A stretch of DNA of 64,000 nucleotides from an uncultured Spirochaetaceae bacterium (lineage in GTDB: Bacteria; Spirochaetota; Spirochaetia; Treponematales; Treponemataceae), in assembly GCA_902799665.1 (NCBI GenBank), contig CADCBK010000014.1:38980-102979 (forward strand), read 5' to 3'. The notes beneath the pieces were generated by a model. That model did no database searches. It saw only the letters and a list, made by a program, of their open reading frames with translations, and had not been told where the DNA came from. Below, in pieces: positions 25,991-33,662 of this stretch. Every line of letters starts with the position of its first letter. The first letter of the stretch is position 1. Both the position numbers and the translations under genes were made by a program.

Positions 25991-27097
25991 CTATTTGATT
26001 AGCGTCAAGGGGTCAACGACCCTTCCGTTTTTATAAACTGTCCAGTGCAAGTGGGGGCCTGTCGAATATCCTGTGGACCCGACAAGTCCGATTTTTTGCC
26101 CTTGCTGAACGTATTCGCCAGTTGAACTGATTTTCTTTGACATGTGGCCGTACAAAGTCTGGTAGCCGTTTCCGTGATCGATGATGATGTAGTTTCCGTA
26201 AATGCGGGAGAAGCTGGCCTGCAAAACCTTTCCGCCAAGCGCCGCGTAAATCGGAGTTCCTGTCGGGCAGGCCATGTCCAAGCCCGGGTGGTATTGCTTG
26301 ACTCCAGTAAAGGGGTCTCCGCGCCAGCCGCACTTTGACGTAAGGCGCCAAAGGCTCTTTAAGGGGCTGGCCCAACTTTCGCCCATCGCGCGGCGCAACG
26401 TGTCGCGGTCCAGCTTGGCGCCGGGAATGAACAATTCCTGGCCGACAGTCAATGTCATTGTGTCCAAGTCGTTGGCGTCAAGGATGTCCTCGACGGCGGC
26501 GCCGTACTTTGCGCTGATTCCCTGGATTGTGTTTCCAGCCTTGACCTTGTACTTCAATCCGTCGCAAGAAGGAATCACAAGCTTTTGTCCGGAATAAACT
26601 TGGCGGACGTTTTCGATTCCGTTTACCGCTATGATTGTCGAAACGTTTTTAAGGCCAAATTTGATTGTGATGCCGCCAATGGTCTCGCCGGCCTTTACCT
26701 TGTATGTTTGGTAAGTCACCTTGTCATGGAAAAGCGGAGCGGACGAAGCGCCGGAAACATTTCCGTCATCGTCAATCGCGTCGCCGGAGCTAAGCGCGAA
26801 TTTCGACATCGCCTCGTTTATGAACTGCATTTCGTCAATCGCCTCGTTTTTGAGCGAAAGCGGATTTGAGCGGCTTTGCATAAAGTCGTAGGCCTTGTTG
26901 GCGGCAAGAGGAAGCGCCGCAAGGATTGCAAGCAAAGGAAGGGTCCACAAATACGAACCGATTTTTTTAAGCGTCAAAAGAGGATAAAAAGGCTTAAATC
27001 GCAGCGTCGGCAACGCGATTTTTGGAAGGCCCAGCCCCCGGCTTAGCCCGCCGCGGCGGACAGCGGCCGACCCGCCCACATAACTTATTATTTCCAT
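25991..27097 (-). CDS. LysM-containing M23 metallopeptidase (peptidoglycan endopeptidase)
   Basis: A 368-residue inner-membrane-anchored murein hydrolase. The ATG at 27097 is preferred, with MEIISYVGG as the N terminus and one transmembrane helix at about 47-68. Two LysM domains follow (TYKVKAGETIGGITIKFG and KYKVKAGNTIQGISAKYG), then the M23 domain with HPGLDMACPTGTPIYA, the GNYIIIDHGNGYQTLYGHM segment and GPHLHW. The zinc ligands (His and Asp of HPGLD, the His of HLH) are all present, so the enzyme should be active. It shares direction with the zinc-ribbon and deacetylase-like genes, suggesting a cell-wall cluster. Confidence 0.92.
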   Translation of the reverse strand: MEIISYVGGSAAVRRGGLSRGLGLPKIALPTLRFKPFYPLLTLKKIGSYLWTLPLLAILAALPLAANKAYDFMQSRSNPLSLKNEAIDEMQFINEAMSKFALSSGDAIDDDGNVSGASSAPLFHDKVTYQTYKVKAGETIGGITIKFGLKNVSTIIAVNGIENVRQVYSGQKLVIPSCDGLKYKVKAGNTIQGISAKYGAAVEDILDANDLDTMTLTVGQELFIPGAKLDRDTLRRAMGESWASPLKSLWRLTSKCGWRGDPFTGVKQYHPGLDMACPTGTPIYAALGGKVLQASFSRIYGNYIIIDHGNGYQTLYGHMSKKISSTGEYVQQGQKIGLVGSTGYSTGPHLHWTVYKNGRVVDPLTLIK

Positions 27098-27159
27098 ACG
27101 TCTATTATCGGAATTTGAAAAAAATAGATTATAGAAAAGAATTTTTAGGCAAACGAAGT

Positions 27160-27279
27160 GGCGGGACGCAGAAAAAAAAACTTGGAAGGACCCGTCAGCT
27201 CTCGGCTTGGCCGCAGGCATCAAGACGAGAGCTAAGGACGGGAGGCTCCAAGGATTTTTTTTCGTCGCTGGGACCCGCC
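27160..27279. ncRNA. Long palindromic structured element, candidate small RNA or riboregulator
   Basis: A nested inverted repeat fills the gap between two divergent genes. From inside out: GCC/GGC, CTTG/CAAG, AGCTCTCG/CGAGAGCT (27197-27204 with 27226-27233), CCCGTC/GACGGG (27191-27196 with 27237-27242), CTTGGA/TCCAAG (27181-27186 with 27247-27252), A9 (27172-27180) opposite T8 (27255-27262), and outer GGCGGG/CCCGCC (27160-27165 with 27274-27279). The hairpin ends in a U-tract on either strand. It cannot be the terminator of either flanking gene, because both are transcribed away from it. It matches no riboswitch consensus I know. It could be an sRNA gene, a leader attenuator of the GH94 gene, or a mobile palindrome. 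Confidence 0.55.
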
Positions 27280-27348
27280 TTTTTTTTCGCTCTAGAATTT
27301 ATTTATTATTTTCTGTAAAATGTTTTATTATTTTTTATAGGAGAAACT

Positions 27349-29772
27349 ATGACCTACGGATATTTTGACGACGAGCAAAAAGAATATGTCATCACTCGCC
27401 CGGACACGCCGGCATCTTGGAGCAACTACCTTGGCTCCACAGAATACGGAGCGGTAATCACAAACAACGCCGGCGGCTACGGCTTTTACAAGTCGGGCGC
27501 GCAAGGCCGTTTTATGCGCCTCCGCTTTAACTCGGTTCCGATGGACGCTCCCGGCCGCTACTTTTACCTCCGCGACCAAGAAAGCGGCGACTATTGGTCA
27601 GCCAGCTGGCAGCCTTGCGGAAAGCCCCTTGACCAATACAAGACTGAATGCCGCCATGGAACAGCCTATACAAAAATCACGTCTGAGTACTCAGGAATCA
27701 AGTCCGAGGCGCTTTACTACGTTCCCCTTGGACAGACTTTTGAATACTGGCGCCTAAAGCTGACAAACACATCCGGCAAAGCCAGAAAAATCTCGGCCTT
27801 TACCTATTGCGAGCCTTCAAACCAGTGGAACACGACGCAAGACCAAGTCAACTTGCAGTACTCCCTCTTTATTTGCAAGGGCGAACGAAAGGACAACCTT
27901 TTGCGCTTTGCCATCCACGACAATTTGTACAAGCAGTTCCCCGACGAAGAAGTTGGCGGCCCTTGGCAGCATTCTTGGATGGCCCTTTGCGGAGCGGACG
28001 TTTCAGGCTACGACACAAGCCGCGAAGCCTTCTTGGGAACTTACGGCTCCTACAAGGAACCGGCGGCGGTAATCGCCGGAAAGTGCTTTGGATCGAACGC
28101 TTACGGCGACAACTTCTGCGCCTCATTCCAAAGCGACCTTGAGCTAAAGGCCGGCGAGACAAAGGAAATCATCGTCCTCTTTGGAATCGGCGACGCTTGG
28201 ACCGTAGGAAAAAAGACCGCCGCGGAATTCGGCTCGGCCGCCCGCGCAGACCAAGAGTTGGACAAGCTTAAGAAAAATTGGCACGCCAAGTTGGGAAGCT
28301 TTAAGGCTATGACTCCCGACGAGGACATAAACCACACAGTAAACGTTTGGGGCCTCTACAACTGTCTCATCACCTTCGCCTGGAGCCGCGCCGCCAGCTT
28401 GGTTTACAACGGAGAGCGCGACGGCTTGGGCTACCGCGACAGCGTCCAGGACATCCTCGGCGTCTCAGCGGCGATTCCCCAGGAAGCCGAAGCGCGCCTT
28501 GTCCGCATGATCAGCGGCCAGTGCAAAAACGGCGGCGCGATTCCCGTCATTTCCAAGGACTTTAACGCCGGCCACGAAAAGGCGCCCGCCCCGGAAGAAT
28601 TCCGCAGCGACGACTGCCAGTGGTTCTTCAACTCGATTCCTTGCTACGTTGCCGAAACGGGCGACTTTGACTTTTACAAAAAGGTCGTTCCTTACGCCGA
28701 CGGCGGCGAGGCGACGGTTTTCGAGCACTTAAAGCAGGCTCTTTTGTTCAACCTTGAGCGAATGGGAGCCAACGGCCTTCCCTGCGGCCTTCTCGCCGAC
28801 TGGAACGACTGCCTTAAGTTGGGCTACAAGGGCGAATCCTTGTTCGTCGCCTTCCAATTGCGCTTGGGCCTTACGACATACGCCGACATCGCCCGCCGTC
28901 TTGGAAAGAAGGAAGAAAGCGACTGGGCGCTCAAAACCCGCGAAACTTTGGACGCCAACATCCAGAAAAAGTGCTGGGACGGAAAATGGTTCGTTTGGGC
29001 CATCGCCGAAGACGGAACGGTTTACGGCACCCACACAATGGAAGAAGGCCAAGTTTACTTTAACACGCAGGTTTGGTCTGTAATGAGCGGCGCCGCGACG
29101 GAAGAGCAGGCCCGCGAATGCCTTAAGACGGTCAAGGAAAAGCTTGCCACGCCTTACGGCCTTATGCTTTGCGCGCCGCCCTTCGTCAAAGCCCCGCGCC
29201 AAATAATGACATCGGTTGTCTACAACGCCGGAATCAAGGAAAACGCCGGAATCTTCAACCACACCCAGGGCTGGGGCGTAATCGCCGAAACCTTGATGGG
29301 AAACGGCGACCAGGCCTTTGAATACAGCAAGGCTTCTATTCCGCCGGCCTACAACGACAAGGCCGAAATCCGCCAAAGCGAGCCTTACGCGGTAGGACAA
29401 ACAACCTACTCCACATTCTCGCCCCGCGCCGGAAACACGCGCGTCTCTTGGCTTAGCGGAGCCGCCACTTGGAACTACTACTCAATCACCCAATACATTT
29501 TGGGAATCCGACCGCAATACGACGCGCTTTTGCTTGACCCCTGCGTTCCGGCAAAATGGGACGGCTTTAAGGTGGAACGCCGCTGGCGCGGAATGAACCT
29601 TAGCATCGAGGTCAAAAACCCTGAGCATGTTTGCAAGGGAATCGTTTCAATCGAAGTTGACGGAAAGACTTTTGAAAGCGCCACAGTTCCTGTGTCGGAG
29701 CTGCGCGACGGAAGCAAAATCGTGGCCGTCATGGGAAAGAACGCCAAAGACCACGACTGGCAGCGCTTGTAA
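27349..29772 (+). CDS. Glycoside hydrolase family 94 cellobiose phosphorylase
   Basis: An 807-residue cytoplasmic enzyme that phosphorolyses cellobiose to glucose 1-phosphate and glucose, saving ATP. The N terminus MTYGYFDDEQKEYVITRPDT and the following SNYLGSTEYGAVITNNAGGY are typical of cellobiose phosphorylases. The catalytic-acid motif ADWND is at about residues 483-487, followed by the C-terminal SWLSGAATW and ILGIRPQYDALLLDP. The length matches the family (about 810). A Shine-Dalgarno (AGGAG) precedes ATG, and a long palindromic element lies upstream. Chitobiose- or cellodextrin-specific relatives cannot be excluded, but the N-terminal sequence strongly favours cellobiose. Confidence 0.93.
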   Translation: MTYGYFDDEQKEYVITRPDTPASWSNYLGSTEYGAVITNNAGGYGFYKSGAQGRFMRLRFNSVPMDAPGRYFYLRDQESGDYWSASWQPCGKPLDQYKTECRHGTAYTKITSEYSGIKSEALYYVPLGQTFEYWRLKLTNTSGKARKISAFTYCEPSNQWNTTQDQVNLQYSLFICKGERKDNLLRFAIHDNLYKQFPDEEVGGPWQHSWMALCGADVSGYDTSREAFLGTYGSYKEPAAVIAGKCFGSNAYGDNFCASFQSDLELKAGETKEIIVLFGIGDAWTVGKKTAAEFGSAARADQELDKLKKNWHAKLGSFKAMTPDEDINHTVNVWGLYNCLITFAWSRAASLVYNGERDGLGYRDSVQDILGVSAAIPQEAEARLVRMISGQCKNGGAIPVISKDFNAGHEKAPAPEEFRSDDCQWFFNSIPCYVAETGDFDFYKKVVPYADGGEATVFEHLKQALLFNLERMGANGLPCGLLADWNDCLKLGYKGESLFVAFQLRLGLTTYADIARRLGKKEESDWALKTRETLDANIQKKCWDGKWFVWAIAEDGTVYGTHTMEEGQVYFNTQVWSVMSGAATEEQARECLKTVKEKLATPYGLMLCAPPFVKAPRQIMTSVVYNAGIKENAGIFNHTQGWGVIAETLMGNGDQAFEYSKASIPPAYNDKAEIRQSEPYAVGQTTYSTFSPRAGNTRVSWLSGAATWNYYSITQYILGIRPQYDALLLDPCVPAKWDGFKVERRWRGMNLSIEVKNPEHVCKGIVSIEVDGKTFESATVPVSELRDGSKIVAVMGKNAKDHDWQRL

Positions 29773-29799
29773 AGCAAAAAGCCTTAAAGGCCAAGACCA

Positions 29800-29848
29800 C
29801 CGCCCTCAACGGGCGGAAAGCCCCGCGCCCGGCGCGGGCTTTTTTTTG
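29800..29848 (+). terminator. Intrinsic terminator after the cellobiose phosphorylase gene
   Basis: A small CGCCC/GGGCG hairpin is followed by a GC-rich stem (AGCCC...GGGCT with inner CGCGC/GCGCG, 29819-29840) and a run of eight T. Confidence 0.88.
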
Positions 29849-29914
29849 CCAAAAACTTTTAACGCGGCGCAACAAATTCCCCATTAAGTTGTCTAATAAA
29901 TAGAGGAAAATAAA

Positions 29915-30574
29915 ATGGCAAAAAAGAATCTTTTTAAGACAATTTATTCGCTCCCCGAAATTTTGGCGACAAACTTCCAGAAGTTCGCCAAAAAGCCCGC
30001 CATGATTTTGGGCGGCGACAAGAAAATCTCATACAACGACATGCGCTGGGATGTTTTTAAGACTTCAAACGTCTTGCGCGTCGGCGGAAAAACGCCCAAG
30101 AGCGTGGCGATTTTCATCGACGACTCTCCGCAGGCGATCGAAAGCTTTTACAGCGTTCTTACGATTGGCTCAAAGGCCGCGCTCTTGCGCTACGACATGA
30201 GCAAGGATGAAGTGGCCGCCGCCCTTAAAAACGAAAAGCCAGAAGCGGTCTTTATCCGCGCGGCCAAAATGGACTTGCTTCCGCAAGACCTTAACGCCGT
30301 CGTTTACGAAATCGCCAACAACAGCGTGCTTAAAAAACACGACAAGGAAGAAATCCAAAAGCGCGCCCAAGAGGCGGTTGACAATTCGCAGGAAAAAGTT
30401 TTGGCCGTCGCCTACTCCAGCGGAAACAAGCGCTCAGAGTTTACAAGAAGCGACTTGGCAAAAATGATAGGCAAAAAAGACAAGGTAAAAAAGAGCTACG
30501 GCTCGCTTGTTGAATATGTGTCAAACCTTTTCAACGCCTTTATCAAAGGCCGCGCCGTTCAGGCCAACTTATAG
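29915..30574 (+). CDS. Stand-alone N-terminal fragment of an acyl-CoA synthetase-like (ANL) protein
   Basis: A 219-residue protein. Residues 1-150 resemble the N-terminal subdomain of long-chain acyl-CoA synthetases (LPEILATNFQKFAKKPAMIL, ISYNDMRWDVFKTSNVL, GSKAALLRYDMSKDEV). Residues near 165-180 (VAYSSGNKRSEFTRSDL) align with the phosphate-loop motif YTSGTTGKPKGV but lack its Thr/Gly pattern. The remaining two thirds of an ANL enzyme are absent. A Shine-Dalgarno (GAGGA) and a clean downstream terminator frame it as a discrete gene, not an obvious truncation at a lesion. Catalysis is not expected; a regulatory or degenerate paralogue is more likely. Confidence 0.68.
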   Translation: MAKKNLFKTIYSLPEILATNFQKFAKKPAMILGGDKKISYNDMRWDVFKTSNVLRVGGKTPKSVAIFIDDSPQAIESFYSVLTIGSKAALLRYDMSKDEVAAALKNEKPEAVFIRAAKMDLLPQDLNAVVYEIANNSVLKKHDKEEIQKRAQEAVDNSQEKVLAVAYSSGNKRSEFTRSDLAKMIGKKDKVKKSYGSLVEYVSNLFNAFIKGRAVQANL

Positions 30575-30600
30575 CGGCTAGTCTAACAAGACTTGCGCGC

Positions 30601-30632
30601 AAAAAAAATCCCGCTCCAGGCGGGATTTTTTT
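30601..30632. terminator. Bidirectional intrinsic terminator
   Basis: The stem AATCCCGC/GCGGGATT (30607-30614 with 30620-30627) has a five-base loop. It is flanked by an A-run on the left and a T-run on the right, between the ANL-like gene and the convergent BspA-like gene. Confidence 0.9.
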
Positions 30633-30644
30633 GTCTTTACAGCG

Positions 30645-32621
30645 TCAATCGTTATTCAAAATCCAAAGGGCCTTTTCCATCAAGCCTTGGCCAGGAATTC
30701 CGCGCGGGCCGTCCGACACTGTCGGCTCGGCTTCAACTTCAGGCGCGGCCGTTTCTTGGGCTTGCGAAAGATCAACCGTTGGCTCTTCAACTGTCGGCTC
30801 AGCCTCAATTGTTGGAGCCGCTGCGACCGCTGGCTCGCCAGCCGCGCTGCCCAAAGAATCCTGTATGTAAACCTTAAAGGGCTTTTCAAGCTCAAGCGCG
30901 TTGGGGGCGGCCGCGTTTTGGAAAGGCGTTACCGGCGACTGCAATTCGGCGATTTCGCCAAAGTTTTTTATTTCCTTGCTTAGGCCGCTTTCGTCGCTTG
31001 CAAGCGCGGCGTAAACGACGTTCCTGTACATGGCGAACTTTCCAAAGCCGAACAAAAACTCGTCGTTGTCCAAGCCAAGGCCGCCAAAAAAATAAACGCG
31101 CTTAAGTTCGTGGGCGCGCGCAAGCTCGACGCAAAAATCCTTGACCTCGGGCGAAACTGTTTTTTGCTCCGTGACTTTTTCGGTCACGACAACCATTGTC
31201 GTTATGTCTTCAAGCTCGTTAGGCTCGTGCTTGTCAAGTTCTTCTTCCGGCCTGTCCGGATAAAGGGCGCGCTCGTCGACAAGCTCAAAGCATTCCGACA
31301 CGCTTTGCATTCCGTAAACAAAGCGCGGCTCTTGCGGTTCGGCCGACTGCGGCTCGTCGTCAATCTCAGGCTCGCCTTCTCCGTCGTGGGCGTGGGCCTG
31401 CGCGTCGGCGACGCGGGCGGCATAAACCGCTTCGTCCACTTCCTGGACGCCTCGGGCCACAGCGTCGTCAAGCTCTTCGGGCTTTATGCGGACGCTTTCC
31501 ATTTCTTCGTCTTCGGAATCTTCGCCGTCGCCGGAGCCAACGTTTTGGCCAAGAATGTCGGCGAGCAAGTCGTCGGAGCCGCCCGCTTCCTGGGCTTTGC
31601 CATCGGCTTCCGGGGATTCGCCGGCGCTTTCGTCCGAGGCTTCTTCTTCCGCCGACTCTTCTTCCGGCGCGTCAATGTCGTCTAGAATGCTGTCTTCTAT
31701 ACCGCCGTCCTCGTCGTCAAAAATGTCTTCCTGGCTTACGATGGCGGCCTCCGCGCTTTCTTTTGCGGCGGCTTCTTTTTGGTATTCTTCGGAACTGGTG
31801 TCGATGATTTCCGCGACGACTTCCGTCTTAAGCGCGACAAAAATCGGGTGCTCGACAAGCGGACAGTCGATGAAAACTTTTTCCAAAGCGTCGCAGCCTT
31901 GGAAGGCTTCGCTGTGGCTTTGGACTACAGTCTGCGGAATCGTTATTTGGCGCGCGGTCGCGGGAACTTTTATCAAAACAAGGCTTCCGTCGTCGCGGCG
32001 GGCAAAAAGGCAGCCGTCGTCGTCAATAAAAAAGGCCGGATTGTCGTCCGCAAAACGGATGCGAGAAAGGCTTGTACAATTTCTAAAGGCGTCGTCTTCT
32101 ATTAACTTAAGGCCGGCGGGCAAGACGACCGTCTCCAAATTTTCGCAATAGCCAAAGGCGCCGCTTCTTATGACGGCGACGCTAGGCGGAAGCGTTACGG
32201 ATTCAAGCGAAACGCATTCCGAAAAAACGTTGCGCGGCAATTCCAGAATTCCGTTCCTAAAAGGAAATTCCACAATCGACGCGCAGCGCTCGAACATGCT
32301 TTCCGAAAGAGCCTTGATTGTGTCGCACATTTCGATTTTTTCAAGCGAAAGGCAGCCGCTGAAAATTCTAGGCTCGACAAGCTCAAGATGTTTTGGCAAG
32401 CGGACAAATTGCAGCGCGTCGCAGCCGGCAAAGGCTTCGTAGCCGATTTCGGTGACGCTATCTGGCAGTTCCAAGCGGTTTACCGGAGCGTCGGCCATCG
32501 CGCGGCGGTCTATCTTTTCAACTCCCTGCGGAATGGAAAGCTCCGCCGGACAATTTTGCTCGTAAACGCTCGAAAGAGTCTTGTTATTGTTTGTCAGAAA
32601 AAAAATGTCGCTTGCCTGCAT
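30645..32621 (-). CDS. BspA-like leucine-rich repeat protein with acidic C-terminal region
   Basis: A 658-residue protein. Residues about 20-260 are LRR_5/BspA-type repeats (LELPDSVTEIGYEAFAGC, VTLPPSVAVIRSGAFGYC, VVLPAGLKLIEDDAFRNC). The middle (about 280-480) is very acidic and low in complexity. A compact conserved-looking segment follows (KDFCVELARAHELKRVYFFG, FGKFAMYRNVVYAAL), then an acidic tail with EPTVEEPTV repeats. There is no signal peptide, unlike secreted BspA proteins. The start is taken at the ATG at 32621, since a perfect -10 box sits eight bases upstream; the in-frame TTG at 32630 would overlap that box. Protein-protein binding is the likely role. Confidence 0.8.
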   Translation of the reverse strand: MQASDIFFLTNNNKTLSSVYEQNCPAELSIPQGVEKIDRRAMADAPVNRLELPDSVTEIGYEAFAGCDALQFVRLPKHLELVEPRIFSGCLSLEKIEMCDTIKALSESMFERCASIVEFPFRNGILELPRNVFSECVSLESVTLPPSVAVIRSGAFGYCENLETVVLPAGLKLIEDDAFRNCTSLSRIRFADDNPAFFIDDDGCLFARRDDGSLVLIKVPATARQITIPQTVVQSHSEAFQGCDALEKVFIDCPLVEHPIFVALKTEVVAEIIDTSSEEYQKEAAAKESAEAAIVSQEDIFDDEDGGIEDSILDDIDAPEEESAEEEASDESAGESPEADGKAQEAGGSDDLLADILGQNVGSGDGEDSEDEEMESVRIKPEELDDAVARGVQEVDEAVYAARVADAQAHAHDGEGEPEIDDEPQSAEPQEPRFVYGMQSVSECFELVDERALYPDRPEEELDKHEPNELEDITTMVVVTEKVTEQKTVSPEVKDFCVELARAHELKRVYFFGGLGLDNDEFLFGFGKFAMYRNVVYAALASDESGLSKEIKNFGEIAELQSPVTPFQNAAAPNALELEKPFKVYIQDSLGSAAGEPAVAAAPTIEAEPTVEEPTVDLSQAQETAAPEVEAEPTVSDGPRGIPGQGLMEKALWILNND

Positions 32622-32629
32622 ATTTTTCA

Positions 32630-32658
32630 ATTATACAATAGGATTTGAAATTTTTCAA
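32630..32658 (-). promoter_or_regulatory. Promoter of the BspA-like gene, leaderless layout
   Basis: Minus-strand TTGAAA (32653-32658), 17 bases, TATAAT (32630-32635), then eight bases to the ATG at 32621. No Shine-Dalgarno fits in between. Confidence 0.75.
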
Positions 32659-32663
32659 CAAAA

Positions 32664-32846
32664 TTAGCCGCGGGCAGGAACTGCGGACGCGATTGGGGCG
32701 GCGTCTTTGCAAAAGGTTGTAATGCGGACTGAACCGTTGGGCGTTACCGCCGAAATGCTCCAGCCCTCGCGCATGATGGACAAAATTTTTCTGTCAGCCT
32801 GAACGTCGCCGATTTTGTAAATAAAAGTGCGAACAGTATTGTTCAT
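32664..32846 (-). CDS. Small conserved-looking protein of unknown function (60 residues)
   Basis: A 60-residue protein starting at 32846 behind AAGGGG. The sequence (TFIYKIGDVQADRKILSIM, EGWSISAVTPNGSVRITTF) predicts alternating strands, as in a small beta-barrel or RNA-binding-like fold, but I do not recognise it. It is flanked by pth upstream on the same strand and by the BspA-like gene downstream, which has its own promoter. Codon use matches the neighbours and the ribosome site is good, so it is probably real. Confidence 0.6.
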   Translation of the reverse strand: MNNTVRTFIYKIGDVQADRKILSIMREGWSISAVTPNGSVRITTFCKDAAPIASAVPARG

Positions 32847-32939
32847 AATTCCCCTTGACATCACGGTTTTTAAAATGCATCGCTTTTATTATCGGCAGAA
32901 TGTCGCGAACGCTTGAGGGGCAAACAGGAAACTCGCGGC

Positions 32940-33569
32940 CTAGTCCACCTTTACTTTTGCCCATTGCGGCAAAAGGCGCTGGGGATCGCTGGCCAAAAGG
33001 GCGCGGCAAAAAAGCTCGCCGGCCAAGGCGAAAACCAAGCTCATCGTTATAGCCTCGTCGCCCTTAAAGTCGCTCAAAACGTAGTCGGCTATGTTGACGC
33101 CGGCCGGCTTTGAAATGCCAAAGCGCAGGCGCCAAAAGTCGGCGGTTCCAAGGTTTTCTTTTGTGGAGCGAAGGCCGTTGTGGCCGGCAAGTCCGCCCGA
33201 CCACTTTAAGCTGAAGGTTCCAATCGGAAGCTCAAGCTCGTCGTGGCAAACTAAAATCTCCGACGGCTCGATTTTAAAGAATTGAGCCAAAGCTAAAATC
33301 GACTCTCCGGACAGGTTCATAAAAGTGCCGGGCTTTAAAAAATAAATCTTGTCGGGCGGATTTTTGGGCGTGACAAGATTTGGAAAATGCCGCGCAACCT
33401 TTTGCGAAAAATCGTCAAAAGAAAGAGCCGCCCATTCGCCCTTGAATTTTTGCTGCCAGTTCAGTTCCCCATAAAACGGAAGCGCGCTTGCAAACTGCCA
33501 CGCCGTGTTGTGCCTGTTGCGCTCGTATTGCGAGCCGATGTTTCCCAAAAATGCCGCGAGTCTAATCAT
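32940..33569 (-). CDS. pth: Peptidyl-tRNA hydrolase
   Basis: A 209-residue enzyme that recycles peptidyl-tRNA dropped from stalled ribosomes. Catalytic His20 lies in YERNRHNTAW, the Asn motif in FLKPGTFMNLSG, and HDELELPIG followed by GGLAGHNGLRS is the family signature. FLGNIG replaces the usual GLGNPG at the N terminus, a mild variation. The ATG at 33569 is fixed by the motif position and by a -10 box six bases upstream. It is divergent from aroA; the two -35 regions lie about 20 bases apart. Confidence 0.95.
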   Translation of the reverse strand: MIRLAAFLGNIGSQYERNRHNTAWQFASALPFYGELNWQQKFKGEWAALSFDDFSQKVARHFPNLVTPKNPPDKIYFLKPGTFMNLSGESILALAQFFKIEPSEILVCHDELELPIGTFSLKWSGGLAGHNGLRSTKENLGTADFWRLRFGISKPAGVNIADYVLSDFKGDEAITMSLVFALAGELFCRALLASDPQRLLPQWAKVKVD

Positions 33570-33575
33570 GGGAAC

Positions 33576-33604
33576 AGTATAGTGACAAAACGAATTGTCC
33601 GCAA
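33576..33604 (-). promoter_or_regulatory. Promoter of pth, leaderless layout
   Basis: Minus-strand TTGCGG (33599-33604), 17 bases, TATACT (33576-33581), then six bases to the ATG. It is back to back with the aroA promoter. Confidence 0.65.
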
Positions 33605-33626
33605 GGCATGAAGCTTTCCGCCCGTC

Positions 33627-33655
33627 TTGCAAGCGCGGCTTTTTTTCATTAAAAT
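33627..33655 (+). promoter_or_regulatory. Promoter of aroA, leaderless layout
   Basis: TTGCAA (33627-33632), exactly 17 bases, TAAAAT (33650-33655), then seven bases to the ATG at 33663. No Shine-Dalgarno is present. Confidence 0.65.
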
Positions 33656-33662
33656 CATTTCC

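Noticed and set aside
28277..28295. TTGGCACG followed by CCAAG-TTGG, sigma-54-like
   Set aside because: It lies inside the cellobiose phosphorylase coding frame, and the -12 element lacks TTGC at the right spacing.
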